The notes under the pieces are model-generated. The model had not been told where the DNA came from, searched no databases, and saw only the letters and a list, made by a program, of their open reading frames with translations. Made by a program: the position numbers and the translations under genes. From Actinomycetes bacterium (GTDB lineage: Bacteria; Actinomycetota; Aquicultoria; CAJVYJ01; JAUVQD01), in contig DAOUYN010000013.1 of assembly GCA_030666075.1 (NCBI GenBank), positions 1-10,839 on the forward strand: DNA of 10,839 nucleotides, read 5' to 3'. This document shows, piece after piece, positions 1 through 7,118 of this stretch (position 1 is the stretch's first letter; every line of letters starts with the position of its first letter).

Positions 1-213
1 GGCTTTTTTTGCTTGGCCAAGGGCGCGCATGACTTCGCCGACGGACGCTGAGGCGCTGTTCCGCTCCGCCCGTTTCGCCTCAAGCTCACTCAATATGTCG
101 CGACGCTTGGCATCGGTTGTCAAAATAGCGTCGATATCGACGTTGGCGTTGCGAGACGCCATGGCTGCTTTGACCCCCTCGCTATCTTCGCGGAGCTTCT
201 TGATATCAAACAC
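1..213 (-). CDS. serS: Seryl-tRNA synthetase, N-terminal part (runs off left edge)
   Basis: The 71 visible codons encode the start of class II seryl-tRNA synthetase, which charges serine onto tRNA-Ser and, in selenocysteine users, onto tRNA-Sec. The residues begin (M)FDIKKLREDSEGVKAAM and continue into charged helical sequence (DAKRRDILSELEAKRAERN), matching the family's N-terminal tRNA-binding coiled-coil arm. The catalytic domain lies outside the window. The start is GTG at 213-211, chosen because MFDIK-type N-termini are typical of SerRS. It lies inside the last codons of pheA (8-nt overlap), and no strong Shine-Dalgarno is visible, so translational coupling to pheA is likely. Identity is well supported; the exact start is slightly less certain. 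Confidence 0.9.
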   Translation of the reverse strand, partial: MFDIKKLREDSEGVKAAMASRNANVDIDAILTTDAKRRDILSELEAKRAERNSASASVGEVMRALGQAKKA

Positions 214-1051
214 TAGGCACGCTCGCTCGCGGATATGAGCCGAGAAGCTTCACTTCTGTGAGCTTGGACTGCAGGCACTTCAAGGCCGCGGCAATGGTCG
301 GATCGTCGACATGCCCTTCGAGATCGACAAAGAAACAGTACTCGCCCAGGGCCCCGCGGGTGGGCCGGGAAGCGATCTTGGTCAGGTTGATGTTACGGTC
401 CGCAAATTCCTGCAATATTGCCAGCAGGCTACCGGGGCGGTCCTCGTGGATAAAACAGACGATCGATGTTTTATCGAAGCCCGTCCGCTGGGCGGACGAG
501 CGCCCGAGCACCACGAAACGGGTCTGGTTGCCGGCGACGTCCTGTATGCCCTCATCGAGCATGGTCAATCCGTAGAGCTCAGCAGCCAATTTCGTGCCGA
601 TAGCGGCCCATCGACCGTGGCCGTCACGGGCCACTATCTCAACCGCCTCAGCGGTGCTATTGGCGGCCTTGATCGCTGCCCCTGGGACTTCGCGCATCAT
701 GTACCGGCGACATTGGGCGGTCGCCTGGGGGTGCGAAATAACGACTTCGATCTCACTCTTTTCAAGGTCCGCGCGTCCTAATAGATTGTGCCGGACTGAA
801 GAAATTATCTCTTTTTCGATCTTTAATTCGACATCGAAGGCCAGCATGTCGAGAGTCGTGTTGACGGAGCCCTCGACGGAATTCTCAATAGCGACGATCC
901 CTTTTTCCACGTCCTGGCGCTCCACGGCCGCGATCACATCTTGAATCGATGGAAGCGGCACGACCTCCGCCCCATTCAGAGAATACGACGAGTGCAACGC
1001 TTGTTCCGTGAATGTACCCGCCGGCCCCAAGAACCCTATTTTAAGGCTCAA
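206..1051 (-). CDS. pheA: Prephenate dehydratase with ACT domain
   Basis: Monofunctional prephenate dehydratase converts prephenate to phenylpyruvate in phenylalanine synthesis. The 281-residue length is normal for the family. The N-terminal dehydratase domain (about 4-180) shows GPAGTFTEQA at 9-18, NSVEGSVNTTLD at about 57-68 and the TRF catalytic motif at 177-179. An ACT regulatory domain follows (about 195-275). Its Phe-binding motifs depart from the usual GALV and ESRP: here GSLL (207-210) and ASRP (227-230). The start is TTG at 1051-1049, sharing a TTGA overlap with the stop of the DUF4446 gene; the 3' end overlaps serS by 8 nt. The three genes therefore form one translationally coupled operon. 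No chorismate mutase domain is fused. Confidence 0.95.
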   Translation of the reverse strand: MSLKIGFLGPAGTFTEQALHSSYSLNGAEVVPLPSIQDVIAAVERQDVEKGIVAIENSVEGSVNTTLDMLAFDVELKIEKEIISSVRHNLLGRADLEKSEIEVVISHPQATAQCRRYMMREVPGAAIKAANSTAEAVEIVARDGHGRWAAIGTKLAAELYGLTMLDEGIQDVAGNQTRFVVLGRSSAQRTGFDKTSIVCFIHEDRPGSLLAILQEFADRNINLTKIASRPTRGALGEYCFFVDLEGHVDDPTIAAALKCLQSKLTEVKLLGSYPRASVPSV

Positions 1052-1542
1052 GTCTTGACTCCTTGATATGCTTGTCTGATCGACTCTTCCTCTTCCTGGG
1101 ATAGCGGAAACTCCGACTGCCTCTCAATTATCGGCTTGGCATAGATGCGGCTGTCGCTGCGGCCGTTGATCGAGCTGATAACGACGCCATCGCCCCGCTC
1201 GTTTAAGAACGCGGCTGCGAAACTGAGTTCGCCGCCGATGTCCTGGAAGGCATCGAAGCGGACCACGCCCACGTGCCGGAGGGTCTCCTCTAATATCCCC
1301 CGATGGCGCGCATCGACAGCCGCCAATCGTACATTCTCAGCGGTCAGCCTCTCAATATCATCCACAGCTGAGCCGAGCACTTGCAGCGCGCCAGGTTCGC
1401 TCCTTAAGCCCGCTCCGGCGCGTTCGTGGGCCGCCTGGACCCGTCTGAAGTAGATAGTCAGGGCAATGACCCACGCAAGTGTCAGAACATTGGCGCCCGC
1501 TAATACGATTAAAGTTGAATCAGAAAAAAAGAGCGACGACAT
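1048..1542 (-). CDS. DUF4446 family membrane-anchored protein
   Basis: This 164-residue protein has one N-terminal membrane segment (about residues 8-30, rich in L, A, V and I, followed by FRR) and a cytosolic region. Its C-terminal half carries the recognisable DUF4446 pattern: VGVVRFDAF, then GGELSFAAAFLNERGDGVVISSINGR, then YAKP and a closing acidic PLSQEEEE segment. The function of DUF4446 is unknown. I place the start at ATG 1542 rather than an in-frame ATG at 1575, because AAGGAG lies 5 nt upstream of 1542 and the 1575 codon sits inside the apparent -10 element. It is the first gene of the operon with pheA and serS, overlapping pheA by 4 nt. That linkage does not by itself define a role. 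Confidence 0.85.
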   Translation of the reverse strand: MSSLFFSDSTLIVLAGANVLTLAWVIALTIYFRRVQAAHERAGAGLRSEPGALQVLGSAVDDIERLTAENVRLAAVDARHRGILEETLRHVGVVRFDAFQDIGGELSFAAAFLNERGDGVVISSINGRSDSRIYAKPIIERQSEFPLSQEEEESIRQAYQGVKT

Positions 1543-1547
1543 TCCCT

Positions 1548-1572
1548 CTCCTTGAATTGGCCTTAGATTATA
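1548..1572 (-). promoter_or_regulatory. -10 element and ribosome binding site of the DUF4446-pheA-serS operon
   Basis: A perfect TATAAT lies at 1567-1572 on the minus strand, followed by a short leader with AAGGAG at 1548-1553, 5 nt before ATG 1542. No convincing -35 box is seen at 16-18 bp spacing; that position falls in the palindrome at 1579-1599. Promoter assignment is inferred from the -10 box and its location. Confidence 0.45.
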
Positions 1573-1578
1573 CACAAT

Positions 1579-1599
1579 AACCGGGGCACAAACCCGGTT
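1579..1599. repeat. Inverted repeat in the divergent DUF4446/nucleotidyltransferase intergenic region
   Basis: AACCGGG (1579-1585) and CCCGGTT (1593-1599) form a perfect 7-bp dyad around a 7-nt centre. It sits just upstream of the minus-strand TATAAT and 31 bp before the plus-strand start at 1631. It could be an operator serving both directions or a small hairpin; there is no T-run beside it, so it is not a terminator. Confidence 0.4.
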
Positions 1600-1630
1600 T
1601 CAAGACGGCCGGAGCGGGGAGAATACTCGA

Positions 1631-2275
1631 ATGGAAAAGATTGAAGCGCCTCTGGCGACATTCAAGAAAGCGACAGATCGGCTCGACCGGGCCGATATCG
1701 ACTATGTGGTCTTCGGCGGCATCGCCGTCTGGGGGTATGGGCGTCGGCGGTGGACTAGGGATATCGACTTACTCGTCAAACAGGCGGATGCAAAGCGGAT
1801 TCTCGAAGAACTCGGCAAGGAAGGGTTCGAGACCGAGGAAAGAGACCACCGCTGGTTATACAAGGCAGCCATGGACGATGCCCATATCGATATCATTTTT
1901 GAGGCCAGGGGAGAAGTGACGCTCACGCCGCAACTGATCGAACGGCGTCAAACGGCTGAAATAGACGGTTATTCGTTTGAAATAATGGACCCGGAGAACC
2001 TGGTCCTAGTGAAGATAATGGCTACCAAAGAGATCCGGCCGGCCGATTGGTACGATGCTCTCTCTATCTTGCAAAACCTCAAAGGCTCTTTTGATTGGAA
2101 CTACTTCATGGAACAGGCGACCTCACAGGCCGACAAAGTGCTTAGTTTTCTCTTCTTCGTTGAGGCTTTCGGGGCTGACGGTAACGGCGACCACTTGATC
2201 CCGCCGAGAATCATCGAGGGGTTGATCGACATCTACTTGCGCGGCCAATCCACTTCAAAGAGGCGATACGCCTGA
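1631..2275 (+). CDS. Nucleotidyltransferase of unknown substrate (DUF2204/AbiEii-like fold)
   Basis: This 214-residue protein carries the minimal nucleotidyltransferase core: FGGIAVWGYG (GG at 29-30), TRDIDLLV with the metal-binding acids D44 and D46, and a third acid in HIDIIF (D87). The later PENLVLVKIMA and WYDALSIL segments resemble the helical C-terminal part of the stand-alone NTase families (DUF2204, AbiEii and relatives). Such proteins transfer NMP to protein, RNA or small-molecule targets, and some act as toxins or antitoxins; the substrate here cannot be read from sequence. GGGGAG at 1616-1621 lies 9 nt before the ATG. No HEPN, AbiEi or other toxin-antitoxin partner is adjacent, so a TA role is not supported. 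Its last 43 nt overlap the convergent phosphoesterase gene. Confidence 0.75.
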   Translation: MEKIEAPLATFKKATDRLDRADIDYVVFGGIAVWGYGRRRWTRDIDLLVKQADAKRILEELGKEGFETEERDHRWLYKAAMDDAHIDIIFEARGEVTLTPQLIERRQTAEIDGYSFEIMDPENLVLVKIMATKEIRPADWYDALSILQNLKGSFDWNYFMEQATSQADKVLSFLFFVEAFGADGNGDHLIPPRIIEGLIDIYLRGQSTSKRRYA

Positions 2276-2952
2276 TTGACTAGTGAATGCGAAACGTTGC
2301 GCACCGGCACACCGCCGGGCGTAAATCCCGCTTCACGCCCGAAGTGAGCATGCCCATGGAGGGCGAGATCGGCACCGCCATCGTCAATGGCGGCGCCCAA
2401 CTCCGAGCCGCCCAGGAACGGGTATATCTGCGGATCCTCACCAGTTAGCGTATCTGTTACCGGAGCATAGTGGAGGACCACTATCTTTAGCTCTGAATCA
2501 AGCTGGGCCAAACCATGACGGATCTTCTCACCTTCATGCCTGGCCGCTTTGAAGAATCGGCGCCAGAGGTCCTCCCCAAAATCAGTCAGGGCGCGACGCC
2601 CAAAACCACCGGCAAAACCCTTGGTGCCCGTGAAGCCGACACTATGTCCTCTGATGTCTAGGACCGTGCTCTCCCCATCGAGCACCCGGATGCCGGCATC
2701 TTCAAGCAGATCATGGAACCGCCTTTGGTTCTTCTCATGATAGTCGTGGTTCCCCAGGACGGCGATGACCGGCACCATGACTTCAGCCAGCTCTTCAATG
2801 ACGGCTTCGATCTCAGCTATGCGCCCGCGATAGGTGAGGTCTCCACAGAGAACTAGAACATCCGCGCGCGTGTTGACATCCGCAAGGGCATACCGGAAGA
2901 CCTCGGCCCCGCCTTCATGGCAATGTAAGTCCCCGACCGCCGCTATCCGCAA
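2233..2952 (-). CDS. Calcineurin-like metallophosphoesterase
   Basis: The protein has 239 residues with all metal-binding blocks of the calcineurin-like phosphoesterase superfamily in order: DLH (D8, H10), GDL (D38), GNHD (N68, H69), a histidine in VLHYAP (H161) and HGHAH (H199, H201). It is probably a cytosolic dinuclear-metal phosphomonoesterase or phosphodiesterase; the substrate is unknown. The start is uncertain. The chosen TTG (2952) fits the family N-terminus (RIAAVGDLH) but has no good Shine-Dalgarno. The strong GGAGGAG at 2990-2996 is 10 nt ahead of an in-frame CTG at 2979, which would add nine residues. That Shine-Dalgarno is covered by the hairpin at 2989-3038. The 3' end overlaps the nucleotidyltransferase gene by 43 nt. 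Confidence 0.85.
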   Translation of the reverse strand: MRIAAVGDLHCHEGGAEVFRYALADVNTRADVLVLCGDLTYRGRIAEIEAVIEELAEVMVPVIAVLGNHDYHEKNQRRFHDLLEDAGIRVLDGESTVLDIRGHSVGFTGTKGFAGGFGRRALTDFGEDLWRRFFKAARHEGEKIRHGLAQLDSELKIVVLHYAPVTDTLTGEDPQIYPFLGGSELGAAIDDGGADLALHGHAHFGREAGFTPGGVPVRNVSHSLVNQAYRLFEVDWPRK

Positions 2953-2988
2953 CGATCCGTTACTAAGTGATTCGCTCAGGTTTTTCGT

Positions 2989-3038
2989 GCTCCTCCCGGC
3001 TCGAAAGCGTTAGGGCTTTCATACCCGGGAGAAAGAGC
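2989..3038 (-). promoter_or_regulatory. Nested hairpin in the phosphoesterase leader that sequesters its Shine-Dalgarno
   Basis: Three helices nest in one element (plus-strand coordinates): 2989-2992 with 3035-3038 (4 bp), 2993-2999 with 3025-3031 (7 bp, CTCCCGG/CCGGGAG), and 3003-3008 with 3015-3020 (6 bp, GAAAGC/GCTTTC) around a 6-nt loop. Only a 3-nt bulge and a 3/4-nt internal loop separate them. Read on the minus strand, the 3' arm contains GGGAGGAGC, the best ribosome binding site for the downstream gene. No T-run follows, so it is not an ordinary terminator. A regulatory role is inferred. Confidence 0.4.
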
Positions 3039-3069
3039 TGTGAATATTTTGGAAGGAGTCGCTTAGGCT

Positions 3070-3381
3070 CTAAAAGGAAAAGCTGTCGACGATCTCGCCT
3101 AGGTCAGTTCTGATCTGCTCAAAGTCCGCGTCGTCAGCCCAAGCCGCGATATGGAAGACCTTGTCGCCTGCCAGGATGATGACTATTTGTTCCCTCACGG
3201 TTACGTCGAGCTCAGAAGTAAAAGTATATTCGTAACGAAGGGCATCTTTTCCATGCACCTGGATCGTCTCGTCGCTGAGCTTTTCGAAGTCGGCGAACTT
3301 ATCAGCCGTGGCAGTGTCCAGAGAATCGGCGAGCTCATCGATGTCCGCCAGACAAACAGCAAAACACCGCTCTGGCTTCAA
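3070..3381 (-). pseudogene. Remnant of a PsbP-like/LpqN-like domain protein, N-terminus missing
   Basis: The 103-codon frame resembles the C-terminal two thirds of a PsbP-like (DUF1795-type) domain, common in Gram-positive lipoproteins: QVHGKDALRYEYTFT, then VREQIVIILAGDKVFHIAAWA, then a closing IVDSFSF. The usual signal peptide, lipobox and first strands are absent. The only upstream start is TTG 3381, which has no Shine-Dalgarno, is preceded by an in-frame TAA four codons earlier and falls within the hairpin of a terminator (3353-3388). The next in-frame start candidate is a GTG about 40 codons in. The simplest reading is a gene that lost its 5' end and promoter while its downstream frame remains open. 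A small intracellular protein from a weak start cannot be excluded. Confidence 0.5.
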
Positions 3382-3388
3382 AGCGGTG
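3353..3388 (-). terminator. Second terminator behind selB
   Basis: CACCGCTCTG (3365-3374) pairs with CAAAGCGGTG (3379-3388) as a 10-bp stem with one wobble and a 4-nt loop. On the minus strand it is followed by TTTTGCTGTTTG (3364-3353). This is a good Rho-independent terminator for transcripts arriving from selB, and it contains the apparent start of the remnant ORF. Confidence 0.65.
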
Positions 3389-3408
3389 CGTTACCGACAA
3401 AAACTTTT

Positions 3409-3430
3409 AACAAAAGCTCTTAGCAAGAGC
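3409..3430 (-). terminator. First terminator behind selB
   Basis: GCTCTT (3416-3421) and AAGAGC (3425-3430) form a 6-bp stem with a 3-nt loop, followed on the minus strand by TTTTGTT (3415-3409). It lies 61 nt beyond the selB stop and directly before the second terminator, giving a tandem pair. An alternative stem, AGCAAG/CTTGCT (3422-3437), overlaps it. Confidence 0.5.
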
Positions 3431-3490
3431 GCTTGCTTATGTATATAGTGTCGGCAAAAACCGGGGGGAACTTTAAAGGTCTATAGCAAA

Positions 3491-5350
3491 TCAAAGCCCA
3501 TAGAGGACCCGGACCTCGCCAGCACGTCGCGTCAACCTCTCTTGATCGAAATACAGGCAGAGCGGACCGGCGTACTTGTTGTTCGTCCCGAGAAGCTCAC
3601 AAAAGCGCGCCTCGGTTATCTCCCCAGCTTCGAGCAGGTAGTCCATGAGTGTCTCGCGGGCCTCACCAATCGCTTCAACAGTAAAATATATATCGGGCGC
3701 CGGCTGGATGATCCGGCCTTCGGCCTCTAAGCGGGCCAGCAGATGGTTGAGGTCAGCCGTGTCGATCTCCTGGGATTGCTCGAGCTCCGCCCGATCGGGA
3801 GGAGAAAAACCCTTGAGCTTTCTATATAGTTCGACCATCTTCCGCCTGGCCGGCGCGGATTCAGAAGCGGCCCGTACCCCCAAACGTTCCTCCGTGAGAA
3901 CCGTCAGGCCTTCGTTGATAAAATGAGTCAAGATGATATCCGCCTGCGATGAAGATAGGTGCGGCCAGAGCTCGATTCGCACCTTCTCGACCTTCGGGCC
4001 GAAATCATACGGATGCTGCCGGCGATAATCGTCCAGGTGGTTCCGCAAATCCCGACCGGCCCCGTCCAGAAGCGCGCTATCTAGATAAAAAGCGCGGCGC
4101 CGGACTTTGACTGCCCGCAAGACGCCTTTTTTGACCAGGGTCTCAGCGACAGCTGCCGCGGTAGACTCCCCGAGGTAGCTCGCTTGCGCCACATCCTCTA
4201 TCGTGAGCGGCTGCAGACAACGGCCAAAGAGCTCTTTGACGATCTCTGACTCGTCGCCCCCGGCCAAAACTCGCCAATGCGCGCCGGCCGGGCGGCCCCG
4301 GGCCCGCGAACTAGTCTCGATGACAGTCCCTCCTCCGACGGTCACCGGGGACGAGACCGTCCTAAAGACAAAGCGATCTCGCACGACGGCGGACAACGGT
4401 TGGCGCGGCACCACCTGGACAAAGCCTTCGCCGCCCGGTTCGAGCTTATCGCCCTCGACCAGATAAATGTGGGCCGGCACGGCCCGAGTGCCGTGGTGTA
4501 CCCAGACGATCGCGCCATCACGCAATCCGTGCCGGCAGCCGGGTAAGATCCGGGCCTGGGCGATGATCTCCCGGGCCGGCATCAGGACCCCCGGCGCCGC
4601 CACCCAGTCTCCCCGCTCGGGAGGATCGCCGGATACGATCATATTAAGCGCCACCGGTTGCCCGGGCAGGGCCTTGGAAACAAGCTGCCCGTAGACTTCG
4701 ACCCGCAACGGCCGGCAGACTTCTTTCGACTGAACAAGTTCGAGCTCGCCGGCGGCAGCCAGTACTCCCGACCACAAAACCCCGGTCACGACCCGCCCGG
4801 CGGCCGGTAAGACGAATGAGCGGTCGATCGGGAGCCTGATGGGCAGATCAAGCGACCTGGGGCTCAAGTCGTGCGCGCCCTCCTCGATGGCCGCGACCAG
4901 TTCGCTCAGTCCTTCCTGTCGGGGCACGGATATCGACACCGTTGCTGTAGGGACCAGCGACCGTGAGGCCAGCAGATCGCCAATAGCCGAGCGCACTTCA
5001 GCTTCGCGGTCGGAATCGACTGAATCGATCTTCGTGAGCGCCACGATAACTCGGCTGATGCCCAAAAGAACCGCAAAATCCAGATGCTCAGTAGTTTGAG
5101 CGCAGACACCTTCATCGGCCGCTACCACGATGATCAGCAGATCTACGCCGGTAAAGCCGGCCAAGATGTTTTTTGTGAAACGAGAGCTTCCGGGGACGTC
5201 GACGATACCGGCGGTTATGCCACAGGGCAGGTAAAGCGGGGCGAAACCTAAATCGACAGAGTGGTCGAGCCCCGTCAGGGCCCCCACTAAAGCGGTCTTG
5301 CCATGCCTGGCATGACCGGCCATCCCGATAATGAAATTAGTTACTACCAT
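3491..5350 (-). CDS. selB: Selenocysteine-specific elongation factor SelB with an altered GTPase domain
   Basis: SelB delivers Sec-tRNA to UGA codons by binding GTP, Sec-tRNA and the SECIS hairpin. The 619 residues cover the whole family layout: G domain (about 1-168), EF-Tu-like domains II and III (about 170-345, including [18 protein letters not shown] and [10 protein letters not shown]) and C-terminal winged helices (about 355-619) ending in the SelB-typical [17 protein letters not shown] and [10 protein letters not shown]. The G domain is unusual. The P-loop is GHARHGKT (12-19) instead of GHVDHGKT. Switch I is shortened to [10 protein letters not shown] (28-37), lacking about 11 residues of the usual DRLPEEKxRG segment. 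The G3 motif is DVPGSSRF, with S55 where the catalytic His normally sits. TKID (106-109) is intact. The gene follows drrB by 26 nt and is closed by tandem terminators. It is a divergent SelB or a SelB paralogue. Confidence 0.88.
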   Translation of the reverse strand: MVVTNFIIGMAGHARHGKTALVGALTGLDHSVDLGFAPLYLPCGITAGIVDVPGSSRFTKNILAGFTGVDLLIIVVAADEGVCAQTTEHLDFAVLLGISRVIVALTKIDSVDSDREAEVRSAIGDLLASRSLVPTATVSISVPRQEGLSELVAAIEEGAHDLSPRSLDLPIRLPIDRSFVLPAAGRVVTGVLWSGVLAAAGELELVQSKEVCRPLRVEVYGQLVSKALPGQPVALNMIVSGDPPERGDWVAAPGVLMPAREIIAQARILPGCRHGLRDGAIVWVHHGTRAVPAHIYLVEGDKLEPGGEGFVQVVPRQPLSAVVRDRFVFRTVSSPVTVGGGTVIETSSRARGRPAGAHWRVLAGGDESEIVKELFGRCLQPLTIEDVAQASYLGESTAAAVAETLVKKGVLRAVKVRRRAFYLDSALLDGAGRDLRNHLDDYRRQHPYDFGPKVEKVRIELWPHLSSSQADIILTHFINEGLTVLTEERLGVRAASESAPARRKMVELYRKLKGFSPPDRAELEQSQEIDTADLNHLLARLEAEGRIIQPAPDIYFTVEAIGEARETLMDYLLEAGEITEARFCELLGTNNKYAGPLCLYFDQERLTRRAGEVRVLYGL

Positions 5351-5376
5351 CTATGGGTAATCTTTCCCTTTTGGCC

Positions 5377-6150
5377 TCATTCCGTTCGATTGAAAAGAAA
5401 AACCGCCAAGGAGATCATTGCCGCTCCGAAAACCGCCAGGACAGTGATGTCTAGGGCCAGCGGGAACTGGGCCGCTTTGGGGCCTAGCATCAGCCCTCTG
5501 AGTGCATCGACGCCATAGGTCAGCGGATCGATCCGGGTGAGAAAGTGCAGCCAGGGAGGCAGCCGTTCAATGGGAAACATCGCTCCGGAAAGAACAAAGA
5601 GCGGCATGACCAAAAAGTTCATGATCATCTGAAAGCCCTCCATGGATTGCATGCGGGCGGCCATCGCGATCCCCATGGACGTGATTGAAAACGATATTAA
5701 GAACATGACGGGAACAACCAGCAAGATCACCGGAAGCGACAGCTTCACTCCCACTAGCGGCGCCAGCAGCAAGATGATCAGCGCTTGAATGATGGCAACG
5801 GAGCTGCCCCCAAAAGCTTTGCCGATCGCGACGGACGAGCGGGAGATGGGGGCCACCATTACTTCCTTCAAAAAGCCGAACTCCCGATCCCAAACGATCG
5901 ATACGGCCGAGAACATCGATGTGAACAAAAGGGACATCCCAATGATGCCCGGATAGATAAAAGCCAGATATGATACGCCCATGCCCGCGCCTTGCTCATC
6001 GAGTGCGAGTCCGCGAGCGAGGCCGTTGCCGAAAACGAAAAGAAAGAGCGCCGGCTGCGCCAGTGAAGTAACGATACGAGAGCGGTCGCGACGAAAGCGG
6101 GTGATATCGCGCAGCCAGATAGAATAGATACCGCGCAGATCCTTCATCAT
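5377..6150 (-). CDS. ABC-2 type transporter permease (DrrB-like)
   Basis: This 257-residue integral membrane protein has about six predicted membrane segments (roughly 30-47, 60-83, 112-132, 139-162, 173-193 and 235-254). It shows the ABC-2 permease hallmark between segments 5 and 6: SGAMFPIERLPPWL followed by DPLTYGVDALRGLMLG. It pairs with the upstream ATPase to export a hydrophobic compound, lipid or antibiotic; the substrate is unknown. Its ATG overlaps the ATPase stop in an ATGA arrangement, with GAGG ahead of it in the end of drrA. A second ATG follows immediately. selB lies 26 nt downstream on the same strand. Confidence 0.9.
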   Translation of the reverse strand: MMKDLRGIYSIWLRDITRFRRDRSRIVTSLAQPALFLFVFGNGLARGLALDEQGAGMGVSYLAFIYPGIIGMSLLFTSMFSAVSIVWDREFGFLKEVMVAPISRSSVAIGKAFGGSSVAIIQALIILLLAPLVGVKLSLPVILLVVPVMFLISFSITSMGIAMAARMQSMEGFQMIMNFLVMPLFVLSGAMFPIERLPPWLHFLTRIDPLTYGVDALRGLMLGPKAAQFPLALDITVLAVFGAAMISLAVFLFNRTE

Positions 6151-7118
6151 CTTCGCCTCGCCCGCATATGCTGACGCATGGTATCCATCGAACCCCCGGC
6201 CTCATCACGCATCGTGCGGCCGGTGAGCTTGAGGAACACATCATCTAAAGTCGGACGGCGAACGCTGATCGAATCTATCGGCACGTCGACGGCCTTCATG
6301 AGCTGCGGCAGAAACGACTCACCATCGGGCACCTCCATGACCAGCTTAGAGTCCTGCTCCATCACTTCCAGCTGAAAACGCTCACCTATCTCAGTTCTGG
6401 CCCGCGGCAGTTCGGGGGAAGTGAGGGTCACAACGTCGCCGCCGACCATGGCTTTAAGCTTGTCCGGCGTATCAAGGGCGATTATCCGGCCATGATCGAT
6501 AACGGCGATACGGTCACAGTTTTCAGCTTCGTCCATATAGTGGGTGGTCAAGAATATGGTGATGTTCTGCTTAACGCGCAGCTCCCTGATGTACTCCCAG
6601 ATGCGGTTGCGGGTCTGCGGGTCCAACCCCAGTGTCGGTTCGTCCAAAAAGAGGACCCGCGGATGATGAAGAAGACCGCGGGCGATCTCCAGGCGCCGCT
6701 TCATCCCTCCTGAAAAGGTGCGAACGACATCATGGCGGCGCGCCCACAACTCGACCATCTCCAGGACATGCTTGATGCGCGTCTCCCGCTCCGATTTCGG
6801 GACGTTATAGACCAAAGCGTGAAAATTGAGGTTCTCGTAGGCCGACAACCGCTCATCCAAGCTCGGGTCCTGAAAGACAATACCAATAGAAGCGCGGACA
6901 TCGGCCGGGCGCTTGACGACATCATGCCCGGCGAGAGTCGCTACTCCCGTGTCCGGCTTGAGTAATGTGCAAAGGATGTTTATGGTCGTACTCTTTCCGG
7001 CGCCATTCGGCCCTAAGAAGCCGAAGATCTCTCCGGCCGAAACAGAGAACGAAACGCCGCGCACCGCTTCGATCGCCCCGAATTTCTTATATATATCTTG
7101 TACTTCGATCACTAGCAA
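6147..7118 (-). CDS. ABC transporter ATP-binding protein (DrrA family)
   Basis: This 323-residue cytosolic ATPase energises the adjacent ABC-2 permease. All ABC motifs are present: Walker A GPNGAGKST (36-44), Q-loop FQDPS (Q83), signature FSGGMKRRLEIAR (135-147), Walker B VLFLDE (155-160), D-loop TLGLDP and switch His in TTHYMDEAE (H193). The roughly 80-residue C-terminal extension ends in RRPTLDDVFLKLTGR, the feature separating DrrA-type exporters from import ATPases. The start is TTG 7118 with GGAG four nt upstream; GTG 7112 is an alternative. A TATAAT at 7134-7139 suggests transcription begins just upstream, making this the first gene of the drrA-drrB-selB operon. Confidence 0.93.
   Translation of the reverse strand: MLVIEVQDIYKKFGAIEAVRGVSFSVSAGEIFGFLGPNGAGKSTTINILCTLLKPDTGVATLAGHDVVKRPADVRASIGIVFQDPSLDERLSAYENLNFHALVYNVPKSERETRIKHVLEMVELWARRHDVVRTFSGGMKRRLEIARGLLHHPRVLFLDEPTLGLDPQTRNRIWEYIRELRVKQNITIFLTTHYMDEAENCDRIAVIDHGRIIALDTPDKLKAMVGGDVVTLTSPELPRARTEIGERFQLEVMEQDSKLVMEVPDGESFLPQLMKAVDVPIDSISVRRPTLDDVFLKLTGRTMRDEAGGSMDTMRQHMRARRR

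Noticed and set aside
311..781. A 156-codon plus-strand open frame opposite pheA
   Set aside because: It is the antisense shadow of a complete, clearly recognisable pheA; no family resemblance and no independent signals.
1631..2275. Nucleotidyltransferase as half of a toxin-antitoxin or abortive-infection pair
   Set aside because: No adjacent HEPN, AbiEi or small partner gene on the same strand; neighbours are a housekeeping operon and a convergent phosphoesterase.
2963..3022. A 19-codon minus-strand ORF in the phosphoesterase leader
   Set aside because: It starts inside the hairpin with no Shine-Dalgarno of its own. It is too short to separate from chance, though a leader peptide is not excluded.
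3392..3465. Direct repeat-like CGACAAAAAC / CGGCAAAAAC near 3394 and 3451
   Set aside because: Short, A-rich and imperfect, with no target-site duplication or mobile gene; not enough for a transposon end.
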